In this document: positions 6,171 through 10,927 of the stretch, piece by piece
Numbering within the stretch: the first letter of the stretch is position 1
Layout: every line of letters starts with the position of its first letter
Source of the DNA: Flavobacterium psychrophilum
Lineage (GTDB): Bacteria > Bacteroidota > Bacteroidia > Flavobacteriales > Flavobacteriaceae
Assembly (NCBI GenBank): GCA_945866505.1
Contig: CAMBHH010000118.1
Location: 1 to 10,927 of the forward strand
DNA: 10,927 bases
Reading direction: 5' to 3'
Program-made: the position numbers and the translations under genes
The notes under the pieces: generated by a model
What the model was told of the DNA's origin: nothing
Database searches by the model: none
Seen by the model: only the letters and a program-made list of their open reading frames with translations

Positions 6171-6881
6171 TTACTGTTGATTTTTAATTTTTGCAACATA
6201 TTTAGTTAACTCCTTTCCGTAAAGTGACTGCGCTACTTTTGGAGACATTGATTTTTGGATGGTGTCTAGATATTTGATATTGATATCGTAAATTTGGGAT
6301 AATGCAATATATGGAGACACTTCAAAATCTCTATTGTTGAGAGCGAAATTTGTGGCAAAAAGGTATTTGCGTCTCGTATTGTTGTCTTGTCTCGCTGCTA
6401 AACTATCTGCTGCTTTGATATTGCTGTTTTTTAGGGCAGTGAATTTTTGTTGAATCATATCCAAGTTTTCATCTCTAAAACGCGCATTTATCTTTTGGTA
6501 TTCATCATATTTTTCATGATTTTTAGAACCGCTAATTTTTGCACTTGCAATATAGGAATCGAGACTGGTTTCAATATTTATGGTTCCTGGTTCGGCAAAA
6601 AACAAAATATTATTATCCATTGAGTTTGTTACTCCTCGGTCTAAAAATAAATAAAGCATCTCAGGTGATTTTAAATCTAAATTGGTTTCAAATTTTGAAT
6701 CCCCATCAATTTTTATAGTGTCCAAAGCGACAAGGCTTGTATCGACTACTCGCTGAATGTATAGCGTTCCTTTTTTTAATCCTTTGATATTTCCTGTAAG
6801 ATGCAGATTAGTCTTTGATACTTCTTTATTACACGACACTAAAAGTAAAACGGCAAAGAAGCTGACGATAGATTTTGTCAT
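6171..6881 (-). CDS. DUF4369 lipoprotein lacking the C-terminal thioredoxin domain
   Basis: I place the start at the ATG at 6881, giving 236 residues. This puts a lipoprotein signal at the very N-terminus (MTKSIVSFFAVLLLVSC, lipobox LVSC, lipidated C17); the frame is open further upstream but only with a TTG codon. Residues 25-125 match DUF4369: LTGNIKGLKKGTLYIQRV, LDTIKIDGDSKFETNLDLKSPEMLYLFLD, a FFAEPGTINIE strand and ISGSKNHEKYDEY. Residues 126-236 are a helical, charged region. In many Bacteroidetes proteins this is followed by an AhpC/TSA or TlpA-like thioredoxin domain. Here the protein stops after YGKELTKYVAKIKNQQ, where that domain would begin. The remaining 42 bp cannot encode it. 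The product is probably an outer- or inner-membrane-anchored periplasmic protein of unknown role. A terminator from the upstream M61 gene precedes it, so it likely has its own promoter. Confidence 0.75.
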   Translation of the reverse strand: MTKSIVSFFAVLLLVSCNKEVSKTNLHLTGNIKGLKKGTLYIQRVVDTSLVALDTIKIDGDSKFETNLDLKSPEMLYLFLDRGVTNSMDNNILFFAEPGTINIETSLDSYIASAKISGSKNHEKYDEYQKINARFRDENLDMIQQKFTALKNSNIKAADSLAARQDNNTRRKYLFATNFALNNRDFEVSPYIALSQIYDINIKYLDTIQKSMSPKVAQSLYGKELTKYVAKIKNQQ

Positions 6882-6950
6882 TGGTAGATTTTTTTTGCAA
6901 AATAAAGCAAATTGTTCGTAATTGTAGTTATTAAATTCATGTAATTTCAT

Positions 6951-6983
6951 AAAAAAAACCAATCGTTTAAGATTGGTTTTTTT
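6951..6983 (-). terminator. Rho-independent terminator after the M61 peptidase gene
   Basis: A-rich arm plus CCAATC (ending 6964) and GATTGG plus T7 (6971-6983) form a hairpin with a 6-base loop, flanked by A8 and T7 runs. It begins 16 bases after the M61 stop codon at 7000. Read on the - strand it ends in a long U-tract. The symmetry means it could also stop + strand transcripts. Confidence 0.75.
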
Positions 6984-6999
6984 ACAAATTATAGTACGT

Positions 7000-8859
7000 T
7001 TAACCTTTTAACCAAGCCTCTTTTAATACTGCTTTTGTTGCATCGGTAGCAATGAAACTATCTTTTTCTTCATAAGGAAGTTTTACTTTTCCTTTTAAAA
7101 TTTGTTCTTTGCCGTCACGCTTAATCTTAACAGCAATTGAGTCGTTTTCTTTCCACTTCTCGCTATCTGAAATCATATCATAAATATTATCTAAATTATA
7201 ATTTTTATCGTTGATTGACACCAAAATATCAGATCCTTTGAGTCCAAGATTGGTATAAAAATCGTTCAATTCAATATTTGGAATAATCATAATTTCTTTG
7301 GTTGCTTGATTTACAGTGATGTAAGGAACTTGACCTTTCAAGAAAACATTCGCTGCTGCTTTTTTTGTCGTTTTTGTTACACCAACTTTCGCCAAAAACG
7401 TATCATAAGGTATTGGTGTTTCTCCTGAAACATAAGTTTTCAAGAATTCTCCAACTGCTGGATAGGTCAATTCGGTTATTTTCGCAAAAAGTTCCTCGTC
7501 GTTAAATGCTTTAGAAACGCCGTATTCATTAGATAATTTTTGCATTAAGTCTAGAATTCCTCTTTTACCATTGCTGTTTTCTCTAATAATAATATCCACA
7601 CACATTCCAATTAGCGCACCTTTTTCATACACATTCAAATATTGTGTTTTATACGGTTCAACAAGTACATTTTTGCTCATTGTTGTAAATGGCATCGTGT
7701 CATTCATTTTGCTGGCGTTTTCCATTTTCCCTGCAATTCGAGTATAAAATTCCTCTTCGTCAATTAGTCCTTGATTGATTTGAAAAAGATTGGCAAAATA
7801 TTCGGTTACGCCTTCATACATCCATAAATGTTCGGACATTTTTGGTGCATTATAATCAAAATTTTGAATTTCTTGCGAATGAATTGTCAAAGGCGTCACA
7901 ATATGAAAAAACTCGTGAGAAACCACATCTTTCAACTGTTGCGCTAGTGCATCACTTGGCATCATTTCAGGAAAAACAACGGTTGTGGCTGTTGGATGTT
8001 CTAAAGCTCCAAATCCTTGAGCATCGTTTTTCATTGTAGACAAATAGAGCAAAATAGTGTATTTTTTGGTAGTATTTATAGCACCCAAAAAATGTTTTTG
8101 AGCGGTCATTACTTTTTTCATTTCCGGAGTAATGGCTTCTGCTGTTATTTTTCCATTCGGAGAATAAACCGCAATTTGAATTTCCATATTGTCAACGCTG
8201 AAAGAAGTGTAATTTGGTTTTGAATACATAATTGGATATTCCACTAATTCTGCATATCGGTTGGTTACAAAAACATCATTCGTGGTCGCCGGATCTTGAT
8301 CCGTCATTGAGGTTGCACCCCAAAGTACTGCTGGATGAGAAATGTTTACCTTGTATGGGGTTGCCATAAAATTTGGAAAATAACCCACAAAGCAATGTGT
8401 GTTTAGCATTATGTTTTTTCCAGCATCGATATTGGAACCCGCTGGCGAAAAAACATCCCCACCACCAAAACCTTCACCTTTTTCGGTATCAAACGTGTCG
8501 TTGACTAAATAAGTGATTTTAGTCAAAGTTTTAGCATTAGCAATAGACCACGAATTTTCGTCAGTTTTTTTAACGGTCAATGCGTTTCCTTTTTTGTCAA
8601 AAGCCTTTAAATCATCAATATACCGTCCGTAATTATCTTCTGAATAGGTTCCCGGTACAGTTTTGGGAATGCTATATGTAATGACATCGGTTTTGATTTT
8701 TGGAGGAAGTACTGTTACTAAAACCTTGTCGTCGCTGATGTCGTTAAGATTGATGTTGACCTGAATTTCTTCTTTAATAGAAGAGGCAGTTGATGAACTG
8801 GCCGTTTTACAGCTAACTAAAACGGTAGCAAATGCGAATGCGAAAATTATCTTTTTCAT
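7000..8859 (-). CDS. M61-family metallopeptidase lipoprotein with PDZ domain
   Basis: This 619-residue protein is a putative zinc aminopeptidase/endopeptidase of the glycyl-aminopeptidase (M61) family anchored in the cell envelope. A lipoprotein signal (MKKIIFAFAFATVLVSC, lipidated C17) starts it, followed by a Ser/Thr-rich linker. Residues ~30-200 are the beta-rich M61 N-terminal domain. The catalytic domain shows GFGALEH (282-288), the zinc motif H315-E-F-F-H319 and the third ligand region MYEGVTEYFAN (E349), then VYEKGALIGMCVD (410-422). Residues ~505-592 form a PDZ domain (NIELNDFYTNLGLKGSDILVSIN) that could hold a peptide C-terminus. Catalytic residues are intact and length is normal for the family. 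The ATG at 8859 is fixed by the signal peptide. A 122-bp gap precedes it, and a strong terminator follows it. Natural substrates are not known from sequence. Confidence 0.9.
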   Translation of the reverse strand: MKKIIFAFAFATVLVSCKTASSSTASSIKEEIQVNINLNDISDDKVLVTVLPPKIKTDVITYSIPKTVPGTYSEDNYGRYIDDLKAFDKKGNALTVKKTDENSWSIANAKTLTKITYLVNDTFDTEKGEGFGGGDVFSPAGSNIDAGKNIMLNTHCFVGYFPNFMATPYKVNISHPAVLWGATSMTDQDPATTNDVFVTNRYAELVEYPIMYSKPNYTSFSVDNMEIQIAVYSPNGKITAEAITPEMKKVMTAQKHFLGAINTTKKYTILLYLSTMKNDAQGFGALEHPTATTVVFPEMMPSDALAQQLKDVVSHEFFHIVTPLTIHSQEIQNFDYNAPKMSEHLWMYEGVTEYFANLFQINQGLIDEEEFYTRIAGKMENASKMNDTMPFTTMSKNVLVEPYKTQYLNVYEKGALIGMCVDIIIRENSNGKRGILDLMQKLSNEYGVSKAFNDEELFAKITELTYPAVGEFLKTYVSGETPIPYDTFLAKVGVTKTTKKAAANVFLKGQVPYITVNQATKEIMIIPNIELNDFYTNLGLKGSDILVSINDKNYNLDNIYDMISDSEKWKENDSIAVKIKRDGKEQILKGKVKLPYEEKDSFIATDATKAVLKEAWLKG

Positions 8860-8947
8860 TTATTGGGATTTTAAATTTGGGTATTAGACAGAATAAGTAT
8901 AGAATTGTTACAGTTGTTGTAGATTTATTGCGAATACTATATTGTAT

Positions 8948-8975
8948 AAAAAAAACTCCCTTGGAGTAGGAGTTT
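8948..8975 (-). terminator. Rho-independent terminator after the DUF2805 gene
   Basis: AAACTCC (8953-8959) pairs with GGAGTTT (8969-8975) around a 9-base loop. On the - strand the stem is followed directly by a U-run from the A's at 8948-8952. It lies 6 bases past the DUF2805 stop at 8982 and separates that gene from the M61 gene. Confidence 0.75.
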
Positions 8976-8981
8976 CAAGTT

Positions 8982-9260
8982 TTAGTCGAGTTTATTTTTT
9001 ATGTAATATTTACCATCCAAATCTTCGTCAAAATCATCTATTTTGGCAGGTTTTGGTTTTGGTTTACTGGCAAGCGCTTTCTTTTTCCACATTTCGAATT
9101 TCTCGGCAGGCATCTTTTTTTTCATGATTTCTAGAACCTCTTTTTCTGCTAAGCCAAATTCTTTTTTGATGATTTCAAAAGGATTTCGTTCCTCAAGGGC
9201 GAATGCAACAAGTTTTTCTGTTTGTTCCCAATTTAATTCTATGCGGCTACTCTTCTTCAT
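8982..9260 (-). CDS. DUF2805 / TIGR03643-type small basic protein
   Basis: This 92-residue protein has an N-terminal helical segment typical of the family: IELNWEQTEKLVAFALEERNPFEIIKKEFGL with AEKEVLEIMKKKMPAEKFEMWKKK (residues 7-61). The pattern ERxPFExIxxxFGLxEKEVxxxMxxxM looks like a small helix-turn-helix. The tail is Lys/Pro-rich (SKPKPKPAK), then acidic (DDFDEDLDGKYY). No enzymatic motif, signal peptide or membrane segment is visible, so it is likely cytosolic and possibly nucleic-acid binding, which is inference from its charge and helical pattern. Family members are uncharacterised. The start ATG at 9260 gives the expected family N-terminus. It is monocistronic or last in a transcript: a terminator follows immediately, and a 110-bp AT-rich gap lies upstream. 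Confidence 0.8.
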   Translation of the reverse strand: MKKSSRIELNWEQTEKLVAFALEERNPFEIIKKEFGLAEKEVLEIMKKKMPAEKFEMWKKKALASKPKPKPAKIDDFDEDLDGKYYIKNKLD

Positions 9261-9370
9261 TAGGTGAAAATTAATTCAGTGGTAAAGGTTAATGTTAATA
9301 GTTTTGATTTCAAATTATTAACCAATATTAATAAAAAAAATAATTACTTTTAATCAAAAAGCAATTTTTT

Positions 9371-10207
9371 TTATTGATTTTGGTCGTTTTCAGGAGAACG
9401 AGGTTTTTGAAATGGTATTTTTAATAGATTTTTTAGCAAATTGTTTTCTTCGGGCTTCATATAGGTGTCAATTCCATAGATAATTTCTTCTTTTGGTAGA
9501 TACATAAATGTACCAAATAGTCTATCCCAAATCGAAAAAATATTACCATAATTGCTATCTGTATAAGGCAAAGTGAAATGATGATGTACTTTATGCATAT
9601 TTGGCGACACTATTAAATAGCTCAAAAAATAATCTAATTTTTTAGGCATCGAAATATTAGCGTGCGTAAATTGTGTGGAAACAACAGATAAAGTTTGATA
9701 CATAAAAACCATCCACATAGGACATCCTGCGATTATTATGCCCAAAGTTGTAAAAATAAATCGGATGAGACTTTCTCCAGGATGATGCCTGTTCGCCGAT
9801 GTAGTATCTATCCAAGTATCTGAGTGATGAATCAGGTGAAAACGCCACAGAAATTTGACTTTATGCTCTATCAAATGCACCAAATAAGCGCCTATCAAAT
9901 CCAATAGTAACAATCCAATCAAAGAATATAACCATAACGACATTGGCGGCAGCCATTGCAACACTCCAAAATTATTGGCCACGGTCCATTCAGAAGTTAA
10001 TAACAAAATAAAGGCCAAGGAAAAATTGATAATTATTGTTGTAAAAGTCAAGAAGAAGTTAATTCCAGCATGATGCCACTTTTTATAGCTAAATGTAAAG
10101 AGTGGAAATGCATTTTCGATTAACCAAAAAAATGTAATTCCACCTACCAAAATTAGGCTTCGGTGTGAAGAAGGAATCGAGGTAAAATAATGAACAATTT
10201 CATTCAT
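9371..10207 (-). CDS. Membrane sterol desaturase / fatty acid hydroxylase family protein
   Basis: I chose the ATG at 10207 (278 residues, MNEIVHYF); an in-frame TTG at 10228 would add 7 residues. Hydrophobic spans at ~17-36, ~48-72 and ~90-110, plus a hairpin near 150-175, place it in the inner membrane. The diiron histidine clusters are all present: H111-L-I-E-H115, H124-L-I-H-H128, R-H141-H142, H182 and H205-K-V-H-H209. These coordinate two irons for O2-dependent C-H hydroxylation or desaturation of a lipid. The SNYGNIFSIWDRLFGT block near the end is characteristic of the family. Bacterial members act on varied lipids (carotenoids, sphingolipids, hydroxy fatty acids), and the substrate here cannot be told. 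It lies 46 bp downstream of the alkB-like gene on the same strand. The gap contains a perfect inverted repeat (10217-10235). Confidence 0.88.
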   Translation of the reverse strand: MNEIVHYFTSIPSSHRSLILVGGITFFWLIENAFPLFTFSYKKWHHAGINFFLTFTTIIINFSLAFILLLTSEWTVANNFGVLQWLPPMSLWLYSLIGLLLLDLIGAYLVHLIEHKVKFLWRFHLIHHSDTWIDTTSANRHHPGESLIRFIFTTLGIIIAGCPMWMVFMYQTLSVVSTQFTHANISMPKKLDYFLSYLIVSPNMHKVHHHFTLPYTDSNYGNIFSIWDRLFGTFMYLPKEEIIYGIDTYMKPEENNLLKNLLKIPFQKPRSPENDQNQ

Positions 10208-10216
10208 AATCAAAAT

Positions 10217-10235
10217 ATTAGATTCCAAATCTAAT
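10217..10235. promoter_or_regulatory. Inverted repeat ATTAGATT-CCA-AATCTAAT before the desaturase gene
   Basis: Two perfect 8-base arms with a 3-base spacer lie 9 bases upstream of the desaturase ATG. On the - strand the repeat overlaps TAGATTTG (10233-10226), an exact match to the flavobacterial -7 element TAnnTTTG, although no TTG sits at the right distance upstream. It may be an operator over a promoter, or a weak AT hairpin attenuator (an ATTTTG tail follows it). Confidence 0.4.
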
Positions 10236-10253
10236 GATTTTTGTAGAATTATA

Positions 10254-10856
10254 TTATTTGATCAAACGAAATGTTAGATTTATTCTCGAATCTATAGGTT
10301 TTGCCGTTTTCGGAATTTGGTGTTTCCAGAAATGTTGCGTTGTTCCTTTCATTAAAAGTAAACTTCCGTGTTCGAGAATGATACTTCTTTTGAGCGATTT
10401 ATCCGTATTATGTTTCAAATGAAAAGCGCGCTCAGCTCCAAAACTTACGGACGCTATTACAGGATCTATTCCTAATTCTTTTTCGTTATCTGCGTGCCAT
10501 CCGTTGCTGTCTTTTCCGTCTCGATAGTAATTGAGGAGAACTGTGGTAAAATCCTCTTTCGTAATACTTTCGATTTGCGATTTTATTTTTTGCAAAAGTA
10601 AATTCCAAGGATGGGGTTGCATTTTGATATTAGAATAAGAATAAGGTTTCCCTTCGTTTCCAAACAAAGCCGTCAATCGGGGTTGTGGATGTACTTTTCC
10701 AAAAACTTTTATATCATCCTGTTGCCAAGGGATTTCGGTTGTTAATTCGTCAAAAATAGCATCAGCCTCTTTTTTGTCAAAAAAATGAGGATAATAAATA
10801 ATTTCTGCATCTGGTAAATGCAGGATTATTGGTTCTGATTGAAATAATGAATTCAT
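10254..10856 (-). CDS. alkB: AlkB-family 2-oxoglutarate/Fe(II) dioxygenase, nucleic-acid demethylase
   Basis: This 200-residue cytosolic enzyme should oxidatively remove alkyl groups (1-methyladenine, 3-methylcytosine) from DNA or RNA. The double-stranded beta-helix core is seen: LLNYYRDGKDSNGWHADNE supplies N109, Y111 and the H121-x-D123 iron ligands, ASVSFGAERAFHLKH follows, then SLLLMKGTTQHFWKHQIPK supplies H179 as third ligand, and R191-INLTF-R197 binds 2-oxoglutarate. The N-terminal part (PQPRLTALFGNEG, YSYSNIKMQPHPW) matches the substrate-lid region of the ~200-residue ALKBH2/3-like bacterial group more than E. coli AlkB. The start at 10856 is forced: the next methionine is residue 79. 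Only 11 bases separate the ATG from a large hairpin, so the mRNA leader is very short or absent unless transcription enters from upstream. The desaturase gene follows on the same strand. Confidence 0.88.
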   Translation of the reverse strand: MNSLFQSEPIILHLPDAEIIYYPHFFDKKEADAIFDELTTEIPWQQDDIKVFGKVHPQPRLTALFGNEGKPYSYSNIKMQPHPWNLLLQKIKSQIESITKEDFTTVLLNYYRDGKDSNGWHADNEKELGIDPVIASVSFGAERAFHLKHNTDKSLKRSIILEHGSLLLMKGTTQHFWKHQIPKTAKPIDSRINLTFRLIK

Positions 10857-10867
10857 TATACAAAAAT

Positions 10868-10907
10868 AAAGAGAAAAACAAGGATTTACGTTTTTGTTTT
10901 TCTCTTT
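10868..10907. terminator. Strong hairpin, probable bidirectional terminator at the right edge
   Basis: A 14-base arm at 10868-10881 (AAAGAGAAAAACAA) pairs perfectly with 10894-10907, with a 12-base loop. On the - strand it is followed by ATTTTTG, on the + strand by ATATTATTTT. It probably ends transcription of a neighbouring gene beyond the window, isolating alkB from it. The gene it serves is not visible. Confidence 0.6.
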
Positions 10908-10927
10908 ATATTATTTTATGAAAAAAA

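Noticed and set aside
6882..6962. N-terminal extension of the DUF4369 gene from a TTG codon
   Set aside because: It would bury the clear lipoprotein signal peptide 27 residues inside the protein and overlap the M61 terminator. The ATG at 6881 fits the family.
7842..8223. Two short + strand open frames inside the M61 peptidase gene
   Set aside because: They are overlaps of a gene with intact signal peptide, zinc motif and PDZ domain, and have no recognisable features of their own.
9287..9323. GGTTAAT / ATTAACC inverted repeat upstream of the DUF2805 gene
   Set aside because: Widely spaced 7-base AT-rich arms in AT-rich DNA with no recognised promoter element beside them. Likely chance.
9352..9379. 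Hairpin AATCAA/TTGATT at the 3' end of the desaturase gene
   Set aside because: Only a 6-bp AT-rich stem overlapping the stop codon, with no clean U-run on the - strand. Too weak to call a terminator.
10208..10228. Seven-residue N-terminal extension of the desaturase from a TTG codon
   Set aside because: An ATG at 10207 gives a normal family N-terminus, and the extension would run through the inverted repeat.
10918..10927. ATG followed by AAA AAA at the right edge, possible start of a + strand gene
   Set aside because: Only three codons are visible, so it cannot be told from a random A-run.

Overview
The window looks like a chromosomal segment from a Flavobacterium-like member of the Bacteroidetes. 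The DNA is AT-rich and the genes lack clear Shine-Dalgarno sequences. At least one intergenic region carries the Bacteroidetes promoter pattern TTG-N18-TAnnTTTG. Several products belong to families typical of this group: a Corynebacterium-type glycogen synthase, a DUF4369 lipoprotein, an M61 peptidase lipoprotein, and signal peptides cleaved before Gln. No rRNA, tRNA, CRISPR array, insertion sequence or integrase is visible.

Left part, + strand. A complete GT4 glycogen synthase (25-1251) is followed by two strikingly AT-rich genes. One (1294-2352) encodes a stand-alone PD-(D/E)XK nuclease related to the N-terminal domain of type I restriction subunit HsdR, joined to a separate C-terminal domain. 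The other (2524-3429) encodes two near-identical ~69-residue N-terminal repeats followed by a second, different PD-(D/E)XK-like domain. This pair is the most accessory-looking and least explained part of the window. It may be a small defence or DNA-processing cassette, but no function is proven.

Centre, + strand. A tight cluster (3549-5393) encodes an exported TolB/PD40-type beta-propeller protein, a small VOC/bleomycin-resistance-like protein and an exported cyclophilin-type peptidyl-prolyl isomerase. After a 126-bp gap come two tandem single-domain rhodaneses (5520-5804 and 5811-6128). Their upstream region holds a perfect 16-bp palindrome and a Crp/Fnr-spaced inverted repeat, so they are probably co-regulated.

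Right part, - strand. In transcription order from the right these are: an AlkB-family 2-oxoglutarate dioxygenase (DNA/RNA demethylation repair), a membrane sterol-desaturase/fatty-acid-hydroxylase, a DUF2805 small basic protein, an M61 peptidase lipoprotein with a PDZ domain, and a DUF4369 lipoprotein lacking the thioredoxin domain usually found in that family. Hairpin terminators after the DUF2805 and M61 genes split this side into separate transcription units. The rhodanese and DUF4369 genes converge near 6129-6170.

Most genes are ordinary housekeeping or envelope functions. The points worth a second look are the nuclease pair, the rhodanese control region, the inverted repeat before the desaturase gene and the very short or absent leader of the alkB-like gene.
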